Shown: positions 8,656 through 18,461, numbered from the stretch's first letter. The stretch is 64,000 nucleotides of DNA from Alsobacter metallidurans (GCF_014636935.1 NZ_BMES01000002.1:849421-913420), one strand, 5' to 3'. Notes: a model not told the origin generated them from the letters alone. Numbers and translations are program-made.

Positions 8656-10809
8656 ATGGCCCGATCTCGAACTGCGCGGCTGACCGCCGTCCTGTTCGCC
8701 TGTGCGGCGCTACCAGCATCGAGCGTGGTGACGCGGTCGGCGGACGACTCCATCCTCGCCTATGCGCGTCTGGACACGGACGCGACCGGGCTTGTCGCGA
8801 GCATCATCCCGGTTGCGGCCACGACGGGGGCTCTCGCCGACCCGGCGCCCGCGCCTGTCGACGCTCCCGCGCCAGTTGCGCCGAGCGCGCCGGTTCTGGC
8901 CTCGCCGCCCAAGCCGACGGTCGACATGGCGGCGCTGAAGGGCGCTGTCGATCTCTATCGCAAGGGCGACAAGGCCGCCGGCGACGCCGCCGCAGCCGCC
9001 ATCGCCGACCCGACCGCGCGCAAGCTGCTGGAATGGGTCGCAATCCGCTTTGTGTCGCGTGATCTCGGCTTTGCTCGCATCGACGACTTCATTCGCTCCA
9101 ACCCGGACTGGCCGACGCAAAAGCTCCTGCGCCGCCGGGCCGAGGAGGCGCTGGTGGCGGCGCGCCTCGACACAAAGACGGTGCGCGCGTTCTTCAAGGC
9201 GCATCCTCCCCTCACCGCGGGCGGCAAGATTGCCCAGGCGCGCGCCCTGATCGAGGACAACAAGCCCACCGAGGCCGCCGCCCTGGTTCGCGCCGCCTGG
9301 CGCGCCGACGAGTTCGGCCCCGACATGGAGAGCCGCTTCCTCGAGGCGTTCCCCGAGTTGATCGACGCCGCGGACCACCGCGCCCGCATGGAGATGCTGC
9401 TCTTCAACGAGGACTGGACCGCCGCGCTGCGGGCCGCCAACAAGGCCGGCCCGGATGCCGTGAAGCTCGCCAAGGCGCGGGTCGCGGTCGGCCGCAGCGA
9501 CGCCAAGGCCGCCCAGGCGCTCGAGGAAGTCCCGAAGGAACTCCGCAAGGATCCCGCCTACCTGTTTGCCAAGGCTCAGCTTTTACGCCGGCAGGACAAG
9601 ATCGTCGACGCCGGCAAGGCGCTGGCGGCCATCCCCAAAGACGCCGTTCGCCCGGGCGACGCCGACGCTTGGTGGGCGGAGCGCCGCCTGGTCGCCCGCA
9701 AGCTGCTGGACGCCGGCGAACAGAAGCTCGCCTATGATGTCGCGAGCGGCATGCCGGCGGATTGCCCGGCCGAAGTCCGCGCCGACGCCGAATTCCACGC
9801 TGGCTGGATCGCGCTGCGCTTCCTGCATCAGACGGCTGCGGCCGAGAAGCATTTCGCCGAGATCGCCAAGGCGGCCTCCACGCCAATGACGATCGCGCGC
9901 GCCGCCTATTGGCAGGGCCGCGCCGCCGAGGCGGCCGGGAAACCCGGCGAGGAGTTCTTCCGCAAGGCCGCCCAGCACGGGATCGCGTATTACGGGCAGC
10001 TCGCCCGCATGAAACTCGACATCGCCGAGCTGCCCGTCCGTCGCGTGCTGCCGAGCGAGCTGACCCTGCCGAGCCAGGTCGCGGCGCTGCGGGCCGTGCG
10101 CCTCCTGTACGACGCCGATGCGCGCGACGTCGCGCAGCCGCTGCTGGCGGATCTTGCCAAAACCCTCGAGGATTCCGCCGAGCTTGACGCCCTGGCGCGC
10201 ATTCCGGCCGAAAGAGGCGACGCCCGCGCACTGCTGATCGTCGGCAAGGCTGCGACGCAGCGCGGCTTCCCGCTCGACGACCGGGCCTTCCCCACCATCG
10301 GGGTGCCGGACATCGAACTGGGCGCAAATGCGGTCGAAAAGCCGCTCGTTTTCGCCATCGCCCGGCAGGAGAGCGCCTTCGACCCCAAGGTCGTGTCCTC
10401 CGCCGGCGCGCGCGGACTGATGCAGCTGATGCCCGCCACCGCCAGGCAAACCGCCCAGCGCACCGGCGTGGGCTACGACGCCGACAAGCTGACGGCCGAT
10501 CCGGCCTACAACGCCAAGCTCGGCGCGGCTCATCTCGGCGACCTCGTCGGCGACTGGAAGGGCTCGTACATTCTCACCATCGCGTCCTACAACGCGGGCG
10601 GCGGCAATGTCCGCAAGTGGATCGAGGCCTATGGCGACCCGCGGTCGTCCGGCATCGACCCGGTGGACTGGGTTGAACGCATCCCCTTTACGGAAACGCG
10701 CAACTACGTCCAACGCGTGATGGAGAACCTGCAGGTGTACCGCACGCGGCTGACCGAGCGCTCCGCCCTGCTGATCGGCGAGGACTTGAAACGCGGAGTG
10801 AACCGTTGA
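8656..10809 (+). CDS. slt: soluble lytic murein transglycosylase (Slt family)
   Basis: A 717-residue periplasmic enzyme. From ATG 8656 the N-terminus is a signal peptide (MARSRTARLTAVLFACAALPA). A Pro/Ala-rich linker follows to about residue 90, then the long alpha-superhelical region, and the C-terminal catalytic domain from about 560. The catalytic acid is Glu572 in ARQESAFD, followed by GARGLMQLMP and the ASYNAGGG motif. It cleaves the MurNAc-GlcNAc bond to give 1,6-anhydro products, which AmpG-type permeases import; an AmpG-like gene lies at 30170. It is divergent from dapA across 246 bases. Confidence 0.92.
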   Translation: MARSRTARLTAVLFACAALPASSVVTRSADDSILAYARLDTDATGLVASIIPVAATTGALADPAPAPVDAPAPVAPSAPVLASPPKPTVDMAALKGAVDLYRKGDKAAGDAAAAAIADPTARKLLEWVAIRFVSRDLGFARIDDFIRSNPDWPTQKLLRRRAEEALVAARLDTKTVRAFFKAHPPLTAGGKIAQARALIEDNKPTEAAALVRAAWRADEFGPDMESRFLEAFPELIDAADHRARMEMLLFNEDWTAALRAANKAGPDAVKLAKARVAVGRSDAKAAQALEEVPKELRKDPAYLFAKAQLLRRQDKIVDAGKALAAIPKDAVRPGDADAWWAERRLVARKLLDAGEQKLAYDVASGMPADCPAEVRADAEFHAGWIALRFLHQTAAAEKHFAEIAKAASTPMTIARAAYWQGRAAEAAGKPGEEFFRKAAQHGIAYYGQLARMKLDIAELPVRRVLPSELTLPSQVAALRAVRLLYDADARDVAQPLLADLAKTLEDSAELDALARIPAERGDARALLIVGKAATQRGFPLDDRAFPTIGVPDIELGANAVEKPLVFAIARQESAFDPKVVSSAGARGLMQLMPATARQTAQRTGVGYDADKLTADPAYNAKLGAAHLGDLVGDWKGSYILTIASYNAGGGNVRKWIEAYGDPRSSGIDPVDWVERIPFTETRNYVQRVMENLQVYRTRLTERSALLIGEDLKRGVNR

Positions 10810-10883
10810 GGCTGCCCGCCCTCTAGCCCTCGACAACCGCGCCGCCGCTCCCCACGATGCGCCCGCATCAGGAGCGACGGCGC

Positions 10884-11816
10884 ATGACGGACGACGGTTA
10901 CCGCAGCATCTTCACCACCGCGCAGGATGGCCTCTCGCTCCATGCGCGGGACTACGGCGCTCGCAGTTCCGAGCGCCTGCCCGTCGTTTGCCTCGCGGGA
11001 TTGACCCGCAACAGCGTCGATTTCCACGACCTCGCGTTGGCCTTGGCCAACCACCGCCACCGACCGCGCCGCGTGGTGGCGCTGGATTATCGCGGCCGCG
11101 GCCAATCCGCCTGGGATCCCGAGTGGAAGAACTACGACGTTCGGATCGAGGTCGGCGACGTCATGGCCCAGCTGGCCGCGCTGGGCGTTGAGCAAGCCGT
11201 GTTCGTCGGCACGTCGCGGGGCGGCCTGGTCACCATGGGACTTGCGGCCGCGCGCCCGGCGCTGATTCGCGCCGCCGTGCTCAACGACATCGGCCCCGTG
11301 ATCGAGGCCAAGGGCCTGATCCGCATACGCTCTTACGTGGGCAAGCTGCCCGCCCCCCGCACCCTGGCCGAAGCGGCGGACTATTTCCGCCACATCTCGG
11401 ACGCGCGCTTTCCGGCGCTGGCTGCCGAAGATTGGGAGGTGCTCGCCCGCGGCTCGTTCGTGGAGCGCGACGGCAAGCTCGCGCCGAGCTACGACCCCGC
11501 CTTGATGAAGCCGCTCGCGAGCCTCGATCTCGAGGCTGCGTTGCCGACCCTTTGGCCCCTTTTCGCCGGCCTGTCGGCCGTTCCCTTGCTGGCGATCCGG
11601 GGCGAACATTCCGACCTGCTGACGCCCGAGACGCTGGACGCGATGGCGAAGGCCCATCCCGCCCTGCAGCGCTGGATCGTGCCCGGGCAGGGACACGCGC
11701 CCCTGCTGCGCGACGCCCCGACCGTGAACCGGATCGCCGCCTTCGTGGCCGCAGTCGAGGACGGGCTCACGGTTCCGCGGTTGGATGCTGTCGGCGCGGC
11801 GGCTCCCACGGCCTGA
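10884..11816 (+). CDS. alpha/beta-fold hydrolase
   Basis: A 310-residue single-domain hydrolase. The catalytic triad can be placed at Ser111 (GTSRGG nucleophile elbow), Asp244 (GEHSDLL) and His271 (GQGHAPLL). An oxyanion-hole segment, VVCLAGLTRNS, lies near residue 32. A lid region lies between about 140 and 200. There is no signal peptide. I chose ATG 10884 rather than the upstream ATG at 10857 because the homologous fold begins directly after it. The substrate is unknown. It follows the transglycosylase by 74 bases and is convergent with the first porin gene. Confidence 0.85.
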   Translation: MTDDGYRSIFTTAQDGLSLHARDYGARSSERLPVVCLAGLTRNSVDFHDLALALANHRHRPRRVVALDYRGRGQSAWDPEWKNYDVRIEVGDVMAQLAALGVEQAVFVGTSRGGLVTMGLAAARPALIRAAVLNDIGPVIEAKGLIRIRSYVGKLPAPRTLAEAADYFRHISDARFPALAAEDWEVLARGSFVERDGKLAPSYDPALMKPLASLDLEAALPTLWPLFAGLSAVPLLAIRGEHSDLLTPETLDAMAKAHPALQRWIVPGQGHAPLLRDAPTVNRIAAFVAAVEDGLTVPRLDAVGAAAPTA

Positions 11817-11827
11817 ACGCAAACAAA

Positions 11828-11853
11828 AACCCCGGCTCTGGCGAGCCGGGGTT
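11828..11853 (-). terminator. Rho-independent terminator of first porin gene
   Basis: An 11-base-pair stem (AACCCCGGCTC at 11828-11838 against its complement at 11843-11853) with a TGGC loop. Read on the minus strand it is followed by TTTTTGTTT. It lies 27 bases past the stop of the porin gene at 11881 and may also stop transcripts arriving from the convergent hydrolase. Confidence 0.85.
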
Positions 11854-11880
11854 CGGGAACTCGAACGCAACTCTGATGGA

Positions 11881-13272
11881 TCAGAAGTCGCGCTGGATCT
11901 TCAGGCGGCCGACCACGGCGGAGTCCTTGCTGAACACGCGAGTGACCGGATCCGTCGCGATCGCGGTGAACACCGGGCCGTTGCTGGTCTTGAGGTAGAT
12001 GTAGTCCACCTCGGCGCCGATATCGAAGTCCTTCACCGGCGACCAGGTCACGTTTGTACCCACGGTCCAGTAGGAGAAGTCGCGGAGCGCATTGCCGGGC
12101 ACGCCCGCGCCGGCCGCGATGAACGCGCCACCGGGCTGGTCCACCTTGATGTAGGAGCCGAACAGCGCCTGGCGGATGGTGGGGGTCCAGTAGTGCAGGC
12201 CGGCGGCCGTCAGGCCCCAGGCGGTGGTGAGGCCGAGCTTACCCACGCCGGCGCCCACGTCGTAGAACGTCGCGTCCGGGAATGCGAGGTTGCCGAGCGC
12301 GCCGACGCCCGACCCGAAGGTGGTGCCAATGCCGAAGGGGTTGGAGGCGATGTAGGTCGCCGCGCCCTTGGTGTAGGTGCCCTGGAAGGTCAGGGTGTCA
12401 CCCGCCGCGAAGGGCAGGTTGAAGGTCACGCCGGCGTTGAGCGCGAAGCCGTACTTGGCGTCGGGCGAGGCGCCGTTCGGCGTGATGCCGCCGATCGCCG
12501 CATAGTTGCCGATGCGAACCTGGTGGATCGCGCCCGACAGCTGGGCGGAGCCCCAGCCCTGCTCGACCCGCACGTTACCGACCACGTCCGGCACGCCGTC
12601 GCCGGTGTAGCGGTACGCGCCCGTCGGATAGATGTCGGCAATCGACTGGCGGCGATCCACATGGTCTTCGATCGACAGCGTCGCCGAGAAGCCGGCGCCG
12701 AACGTGGCCGTGTAGGCCAGCAGGTTGTTGTTGAGCGCCGATCCGGCCGTGGTGCCGATATATTCGAGATCGCCGGCGTAGAAGTCGAAGAAGGACTCGG
12801 TGCGGCCAGCCGTCAGGCCGCCGAACTGGATAAAGGCGCGGTCGAGGTTGACCTCCGTCTGAGCCTGGCCGGCGTAGTCGACGCCCGTGCCCGTGAAGGC
12901 GACGCCCTGGCGCAGCGAAGAGCCCGAGAAGATCTGGCCCGTGCGGCGCGAGATGTCGTAGCGGACATAGGCGCGGAGCAGGCCGTATTCGGTGGCCGTG
13001 CGGGTGTCCACATAGATGCGGCCCGTGGTGCGCGAACCCGTGGTGGCGTCGTTGCGGGCGAAGGGCTCGCCATACTGGTACTCGTAACGAGCGCGGCCAC
13101 CGATCTTGATGCAGGTGTCGGTGCCCGGGATGTAGAAGTAGCCCTCGCCCATGGTCGAGCAGACGCGCACGTACTCGACCGGGGCGGCCTTGCGGGACGG
13201 CAGGTCCGCCGCAAAGGCGGCGGTGGTGGTGATGGCCGCCGCGGAAGCGAGCAACATGGTGGAAACGCGCAT
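11881..13272 (-). CDS. outer-membrane porin (Omp2b-like), paralogue 1
   Basis: A 463-residue porin. The signal peptide ends after SAAAITTTAAFA, giving the mature start ADLPSRK. The conserved N-terminal block VEYVRVCS...YIPGTDTCIKIGG contains two cysteines that probably form a disulfide, and the protein ends in the outer-membrane insertion signal QRDF with terminal Phe. It forms a general diffusion channel of the alphaproteobacterial 16-stranded type. It is the first of three tandem paralogues read leftward, each with its own terminator. Base composition matches the surroundings. Confidence 0.95.
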   Translation of the reverse strand: MRVSTMLLASAAAITTTAAFAADLPSRKAAPVEYVRVCSTMGEGYFYIPGTDTCIKIGGRARYEYQYGEPFARNDATTGSRTTGRIYVDTRTATEYGLLRAYVRYDISRRTGQIFSGSSLRQGVAFTGTGVDYAGQAQTEVNLDRAFIQFGGLTAGRTESFFDFYAGDLEYIGTTAGSALNNNLLAYTATFGAGFSATLSIEDHVDRRQSIADIYPTGAYRYTGDGVPDVVGNVRVEQGWGSAQLSGAIHQVRIGNYAAIGGITPNGASPDAKYGFALNAGVTFNLPFAAGDTLTFQGTYTKGAATYIASNPFGIGTTFGSGVGALGNLAFPDATFYDVGAGVGKLGLTTAWGLTAAGLHYWTPTIRQALFGSYIKVDQPGGAFIAAGAGVPGNALRDFSYWTVGTNVTWSPVKDFDIGAEVDYIYLKTSNGPVFTAIATDPVTRVFSKDSAVVGRLKIQRDF

Positions 13273-13512
13273 CGGTCAGTCCCCTGTAGGCGCCTGGAAA
13301 CGCCCTTGAATCTCGATGGGACCGACAATGTCCTTCGCACCCGCAGCATACAACCTGAGATTGTGTCTTCGCCTCGCCAAAGCCTTCGTTCGGTCAGGCC
13401 TGTGACGAAGCTGCAACAACTCGAACGACGACTTTCGGCAATATTGCCCGCACTTTAGTCGACTGCTGAATTGTTGAGCGGCAGTAGGCTTAACGATGCG
13501 CTAAGACGAAAA

Positions 13513-13536
13513 AGCCCCGGCGTCGCCGCCGGGGCT
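13513..13536 (-). terminator. Rho-independent terminator of second porin gene
   Basis: A 10-base-pair GC stem (AGCCCCGGCG at 13513-13522, complement at 13527-13536) with a TCGC loop. On the minus strand it is followed by TTTTTCG. It sits 22 bases past the stop of the porin gene ending at 13559. Confidence 0.85.
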
Positions 13537-13558
13537 CTGGTGGTCAGCCGGAAGCCAA

Positions 13559-14830
13559 TCAGAAGTCGCGCTGGACGCGCAGACGGGAGATGATCGTGTC
13601 GTCGGACTTCTTGCCCGTGTAGGCCCCCGAACCCTCGACCTTCAGGTAGTCGACTTCGCCAGCGATCACGAAGTCCTTGACGGGCGACCAAGCGACGTTC
13701 GTGCCCACGGTCCAGTAGGTGAAGTCGCGATAGGCGCTGCCATTGGACAGGGTCGTTACTCCGGGCACGTCAACCTTGGCGTAGCTGCCGAACAGCGACT
13801 GGCTTACCGTGGGGGTCCAGTTGTGCAGCAGGGCGGCGGTGAGCGCCCAGGCGGACGTCAGCTCGACCTTGCCGGTAGACCCGTTCGAGACCACGGCGCC
13901 GTCAACCAGCGAAGTGAACGAAGCGAGGCCAGCGCCGGACGAAATGCCGTTACCCGTCAGACGGGTCACGTTGCCCTTGACGTACGTGCCCTGCAACCAG
14001 AGCTGGTCGCCAGCGCTGAAAGGCAGGTTGAACTGCAAGCCGCCATTGACCGCGAACCCGTAGTCGGAGCTCGGAGCCGCGCCGAAAGTCGGGGTCGGGC
14101 CGGCCAGACGAACCTGATGCACGGCGCCAGAGAGCTGAGCCGCGCCCCAAGCCTGCTCCATGCGGACATTGGCGACCACGTCCGGAGCGCTGTTGCCGCC
14201 GGTGGTCAGAGCCGGACCGGAGATGGCGACAATGCCGCCACGGTTCTCGATGCCGTCTTCAATCGCGAGCGTAGCCGAGAAACCCGAGCCGAACGAGGCC
14301 GTGTAGGCGAGCATGTTGTGCGGGCTGCCGTCGCCGGCAGTGGTGCCGATCACTTCGAGGTCGCCAGCGTAGAAGTCGAAGAACGACTGGGTGCGACCGG
14401 CCGTAAGGCCGCCAAACTGAATGAAGGCGCGATCGAGGCGCACATTCGTGCCGTAGGCTGCGCCGGCGGGCACAATGTCGCCGGACCTGAGCACGCCGGT
14501 GCCGCGAGCGAGCTCGAAGCGCACGACGGCGCGCAGCAGGCCGTACTGAGTCGCGTTGCGCGCATCGGCGTAAATGCGGCCAACGGCGGCGGAGCCGGTC
14601 ACGTTGTCGCTCCGGCTAAACGGAGTCGCATAACCGAAGTCGTAGCGAGCGCGGCCGCCAATCTTAATGCAGGTGTCGGTGCCCGGGATGTAGAAGAAAC
14701 CGGCGCCGAACGTCGAGCAAACGCGGACGTATTCAACCGGGGCGGACTTCTTGGAAGGCAGGTCGGCTGCAAAAGCCGAGCCGCCGACTAGGGCGGCCGC
14801 CGAACCAAGCAGCAAAGTGGAAATGCGCAT
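13559..14830 (-). CDS. outer-membrane porin (Omp2b-like), paralogue 2
   Basis: A 423-residue porin with the same architecture as its neighbours. It has a signal peptide ending VGGSAFA, the mature start ADLPSKK, the two-cysteine VCSTFG...GTDTCIKIGG block, and a C-terminal RVQRDF. It is about 40 residues shorter than the flanking paralogues, with shorter loops. The start is ATG 14830; an upstream ATG at 14863 would add residues before the signal peptide. The 206 bases upstream include an AT-rich stretch (14890-14950), the likely promoter region, though I could not assign clear -35/-10 boxes. Confidence 0.95.
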   Translation of the reverse strand: MRISTLLLGSAAALVGGSAFAADLPSKKSAPVEYVRVCSTFGAGFFYIPGTDTCIKIGGRARYDFGYATPFSRSDNVTGSAAVGRIYADARNATQYGLLRAVVRFELARGTGVLRSGDIVPAGAAYGTNVRLDRAFIQFGGLTAGRTQSFFDFYAGDLEVIGTTAGDGSPHNMLAYTASFGSGFSATLAIEDGIENRGGIVAISGPALTTGGNSAPDVVANVRMEQAWGAAQLSGAVHQVRLAGPTPTFGAAPSSDYGFAVNGGLQFNLPFSAGDQLWLQGTYVKGNVTRLTGNGISSGAGLASFTSLVDGAVVSNGSTGKVELTSAWALTAALLHNWTPTVSQSLFGSYAKVDVPGVTTLSNGSAYRDFTYWTVGTNVAWSPVKDFVIAGEVDYLKVEGSGAYTGKKSDDTIISRLRVQRDF

Positions 14831-14991
14831 TGTTGAGTTCCCTGAATTTGCGAAACGTCGCATTCGAGAACTTCACAGTGACCGGTGGTCACGATTCAAA
14901 CAAATAAATTCTTGATATTTGATAATGATGTGAATGCTTATTTTTGTGCCCGTTGCAAATTCGCAACGGCTTGGCAACGCACAAACACGAA

Positions 14992-15015
14992 GGCCCCGGC
15001 GCAAGCGCCGGGGCC
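14992..15015 (-). terminator. probable terminator of third porin gene
   Basis: A 10-base-pair perfect stem (GGCCCCGGCG at 14992-15001, complement at 15006-15015) with a CAAG loop, 21 bases past the stop of the porin gene at 15037. The T-run on the minus strand is broken (TTCGTGTTTG), so it is weaker than the other two. Confidence 0.6.
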
Positions 15016-15036
15016 CAATTTTGACGGACCCGAAGA

Positions 15037-16431
15037 TCAGAAGTCGCGCTGGATGCGCACGCGGGTGACGATCTGGCTGTCCGAGCTGACCAGCTTACCG
15101 ACCGGATCGCTCTTCAGCACGCTCAGGGACGAGCTGCCGCTCGCCTTGATGTACTGAACTTCGAGACCGATATCGAGATCCTTGATCGGCGACCAGGTCA
15201 CGTTGGAGCCAACAGCCCAGTAGTTCCAATCGCGGAAGTAGTTGCCCGTCACGTTGGCCGCAGTCGTGCTGTACTTCGCGCCAGCCGCAGAAGCGGCGTT
15301 GCTGAAGTCGGTCTTGACGTACGAACCGTAGACGGCCTGACGAACGGTCGGGGTCCAGTAATGCAGCAGGGCTGCGGTGAGGCCCCACTGCGTCGTGAGT
15401 TCAAGCGAACCGCTTCCGCCGTTGGCGACCACAACCGCGTCCGGACCATTGCCGCGGAACGCGCCAACTCCGAAGGTGGCCTTGGCGAAGCCGAAGCCGT
15501 TCGACGTCGTGTAGGTCGAGGCGCCCTTCGAGTACGTTCCCTGCAGATACAGAGCGTCGCCTGCCGCCAGCATGGGAAGATTGATCTTCACGCCAGCGTT
15601 GAGGGCAAAGCCGTATTCAGTGCTGGGAGCATAACCGGCGCTCGCCGCGAGACCGGCCATCCGAACCTGATGGAGAGCGCCCGAAAACTGAGCCGAACCC
15701 CAAGCCTGATCGAGGCGGATGTTGGCGACCACGTCCGGAGCGCTGTTGCCGCCGTAACCGGTGTAGCCCGTTCCGCCGCCGATGAGGTTCGGATCCGAGA
15801 TCGCCTGACGACGCTCCACGCCATCCTCGATCGCGATCGTGCCGGAGAAACCGCCGCCGAACGTCGCCGTGTAGGCCAACAGGTTCGTCGGTCCGAGCGC
15901 CGAGCCGGCGGTGACGCCGTTGAACTCGAGATCACCAGCGTAGAATTCGAAGAACGACTGCGTGCGACCAGCCGTCAGGCCGCCGAACTGCACGAACGCG
16001 CGGTCGAGATACACGCCGGTCTGAGCCACGGTGTAATCGCCGGTGCCGACGAAAGCCTGGCCAATACGGCTGCCCGTGCCCGACGCGAGCGTGCCGTTAC
16101 GACGGTGGAGCTCGTAACGCACATAGGCGCGGAGCAGGCCGTACTCGGTCGCGTTGCGAGCATCGAGATAGATGCGGCCGACCGAACGCGTTCCAGTCAC
16201 ATCGTTGCTGCGCTCGAACGGCTGGTTGTACTGGTACTCAAAGCGGGCGCGGCCGCCGATGCGGATGCAGGTGTCGGTGCCCGGGATGTAGAAGAAGCCG
16301 GCGCCGTAGGTCGAGCAGACGCGGACGTACTCGACCGGGGCGGACTTCTTGGACGGCAGATCGGCGGCCTGGGCCGCGACGCCCGTCGCCAGCAGCGTAG
16401 CTGACGAAAGCAGGACGGAAGAAAGCTTCAT
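15037..16431 (-). CDS. outer-membrane porin (Omp2b-like), paralogue 3
   Basis: A 464-residue porin starting at ATG 16431. The signal peptide ends TGVAAQA, followed by ADLPSKK and the conserved block with cysteines in VRVCSTYG and GTDTCIRIGG. The C-terminus is RIQRDF. Its closest visible relative is paralogue 1. The 237 bases upstream are AT-richer than average and hold the likely promoter. Confidence 0.95.
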   Translation of the reverse strand: MKLSSVLLSSATLLATGVAAQAADLPSKKSAPVEYVRVCSTYGAGFFYIPGTDTCIRIGGRARFEYQYNQPFERSNDVTGTRSVGRIYLDARNATEYGLLRAYVRYELHRRNGTLASGTGSRIGQAFVGTGDYTVAQTGVYLDRAFVQFGGLTAGRTQSFFEFYAGDLEFNGVTAGSALGPTNLLAYTATFGGGFSGTIAIEDGVERRQAISDPNLIGGGTGYTGYGGNSAPDVVANIRLDQAWGSAQFSGALHQVRMAGLAASAGYAPSTEYGFALNAGVKINLPMLAAGDALYLQGTYSKGASTYTTSNGFGFAKATFGVGAFRGNGPDAVVVANGGSGSLELTTQWGLTAALLHYWTPTVRQAVYGSYVKTDFSNAASAAGAKYSTTAANVTGNYFRDWNYWAVGSNVTWSPIKDLDIGLEVQYIKASGSSSLSVLKSDPVGKLVSSDSQIVTRVRIQRDF

Positions 16432-16668
16432 TCTATGCTCCTGAAAATTGCCCCGGCGGGAAGCCCCCAACGGCACGGATCTCACGTGCGCACCTTGCGG
16501 GAACGTCTCAGCGCTATCAAGAAAGGCAACTCATGAATTAGCATGTCTCAAATTTATGCAGCTCTGACTGTGCCCTTCAGGATACATTTCTGCGTACCGT
16601 TGGTTGCAGAACCAATTGAAATTGAACTTGAAATTGTATCGCCAACGGTTCCGGCTATCTTTTGAAGC

Positions 16669-17868
16669 TCAAAAATCCTGCTGCAGACGGAATCGCCCCG
16701 ACCATGCCTGCCTACGGCCCACCGGGGCCGGGTAGTCGGGATCGAGCCGCAGGATGCGGGCACGCTCGAATGCGACTTCCGCGCCGGCCTCCATGCCCGG
16801 GACGGGCGACCAGACCGCGTTCGCGCCGATCGTGGTGATCTGCGCCAGAGTTCCGTAAGGCCAGGTCGCCTGCACGCCCTGTTGGGTGAAAAGCGCGAGC
16901 CGCACGGCCGGCGACCAGCGGTGAATCAGCGCCAGCGAGGACGCGCCCGTCCAGGTCAGGCGGGGTCCCTGCCCGCCCAGCCAGAGATCGGCCGTGCGCG
17001 GCGTCTGTCCGCCGACCGACGCCCAGCCCCAGCCGGTGTAGTCGCTCGCCCCATAGGCGGCTGCGCTCTGAACGCGCAGCACGGTGGTCGGGAGATAGGG
17101 CAGAGAAAATTCGGCTGACGACTGGATCGCATAGCCCAGCCGCGCGCCGACGCCATTGCGCGCCGGGCGGGTCTCGTGCAGCGCCAGCGCGACGTGGTGG
17201 CGCCCCCATCGCGTCTCGCCCGCGGCCGTGAGCACGAGGTCGGGCCAGCGCGCGCCATGCTGGTAGGCTCCGACCACGCTGACGCGGCGCTCCATCGGGT
17301 CCTCCAGCGAGGCCGTCGCCGCCCAGGAGCCGAACAGCGGCATGCGGTATCCCAGCAGGTTCACGGCCCCGCGATCAGAGCCCCGGCCATTCGCGCCGCC
17401 GCCCATCAGGGTTACGCCCCCCGTCGGGAAGGCTCGATCTAAATAGGAGGTCGCGCGGCCGGCCGTCGCGCCGTTCCAATCCAGCGCCGCATACTCGAGC
17501 TCGGGCCATCCGCCGTCCGGGCCGCGCGCGCGGTTGCTTTCGACGGTCATCCGCATGGTCAGGAGAAGCGGGCCCACGTCGGTAGGCGTGCTCGCCTCGA
17601 CGCCCAGGGTGGCGCGGGTCGCCATTCCGACAACGTCGTCCAACCGGCTGAAGCGTTGCCCCGTGCCGATGTCGAAACGCAGCCGGCCCGAAAGCCGCAG
17701 GCACAGATCGGCGTCCGGAACCGCGAACGACGCCCAGGCGCCATCGCGACAGCGGGTGAGACCAATGTCGGGAGCCGCCGGCGCCTGAGGCTCCGCAGAG
17801 GCCGTTCGCCAGGCGACAAGCGGCGAACAGCTCAAGGTGACAAGAAACGCAATACGCAGCCGTCGCAC
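16669..17868 (-). CDS. divergent porin-like outer-membrane beta-barrel protein
   Basis: A 399-residue protein that keeps the porin ending (RLQQDF) and interior phrases such as LDWNGATAGRATSYLD and NAVWSPVPGMEAGAEV. It has lost the ADLPS-K and VEYVRVCS hallmarks. Two N-terminal cysteines (LTRCRDG and DLCLRLSG) correspond to the disulfide pair. I chose GTG 17868: it has a GAGG ribosome site 6 bases upstream and gives a clean signal peptide (VRRLRIAFLVTLSCSP...). The alternative TTG 17916 only adds an odd extension. It is probably an ancient paralogue with altered loops and selectivity. Confidence 0.8.
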   Translation of the reverse strand: MRRLRIAFLVTLSCSPLVAWRTASAEPQAPAAPDIGLTRCRDGAWASFAVPDADLCLRLSGRLRFDIGTGQRFSRLDDVVGMATRATLGVEASTPTDVGPLLLTMRMTVESNRARGPDGGWPELEYAALDWNGATAGRATSYLDRAFPTGGVTLMGGGANGRGSDRGAVNLLGYRMPLFGSWAATASLEDPMERRVSVVGAYQHGARWPDLVLTAAGETRWGRHHVALALHETRPARNGVGARLGYAIQSSAEFSLPYLPTTVLRVQSAAAYGASDYTGWGWASVGGQTPRTADLWLGGQGPRLTWTGASSLALIHRWSPAVRLALFTQQGVQATWPYGTLAQITTIGANAVWSPVPGMEAGAEVAFERARILRLDPDYPAPVGRRQAWSGRFRLQQDF

Positions 17869-17975
17869 GGGCGGCCTCAAAGGTCGGTCGACATGAACAC
17901 CGTCCGAAACGGACAAGCGTCAGCCTAGCAGCGGCGTCCCACTGCGCCACCGACCGACCACAACCGGCGCGGTTG

Positions 17976-18461
17976 TCAGACCACCTGGACGTCGATCCTT
18001 CCTGTGCGGGGATCGTCACGGTAGACGATCGACTTGCCGGGCACGTTGACGGCGCCGAGGTCAACCTCGCGGTCGGGCAGGATCGCGATCGCCCGGTCGC
18101 GGATGAAGACGATCACCTGGCCCCGGCGAGCGGCCTGCGCGGCCGCCATGCGCTTGAGCAGGGCGAAAATGTCCGGCCGGCGCCAGGCTGCGGGCTGGTC
18201 CGCGTCCACATAGGCGCCGACGCGGCCGCCCCCGAACTCCACCGCGAACACGACCTTGGACCGTTCGGGCTTCAACTCGGCCGGGAACTGCTCGTCGGCC
18301 AGCCACAGGCAACCGAAGGTGCGGCACTCGCCCGGGCGGGTTTCGTAGATCCCGCAGCCCACGCCCTTGCGACAGCTGGGGCACCAGGTTCCAGCCGGCT
18401 TGTTCAGTTCCTCGACCCGCAGCACCTTGCAGCACAGCGTGCACGAGCCACATTCGCGCAT
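17976..18461 (-). CDS. YkgJ-family cysteine-cluster protein
   Basis: A 161-residue protein whose first 51 residues hold nine cysteines: Cys4, 7, 10, 11, 27, 30, 36, 46 and 51 (CGSCTLCC...CPSC...CGIY...CRTFGC). This is the pattern of the YkgJ/CxxCxxCC family, thought to bind zinc or an iron-sulfur cluster. The C-terminal half is a plain alpha/beta region. The start is ATG 18461; the frame is open further upstream without family resemblance. The function is unknown. Confidence 0.85.
   Translation of the reverse strand: MRECGSCTLCCKVLRVEELNKPAGTWCPSCRKGVGCGIYETRPGECRTFGCLWLADEQFPAELKPERSKVVFAVEFGGGRVGAYVDADQPAAWRRPDIFALLKRMAAAQAARRGQVIVFIRDRAIAILPDREVDLGAVNVPGKSIVYRDDPRTGRIDVQVV

Noticed and set aside
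15361-16404. Plus-strand frames of 300+ codons antisense to the porins.
   Set aside because: They mirror the porin genes and show repetitive Arg/Ala/Glu composition typical of the complementary strand.
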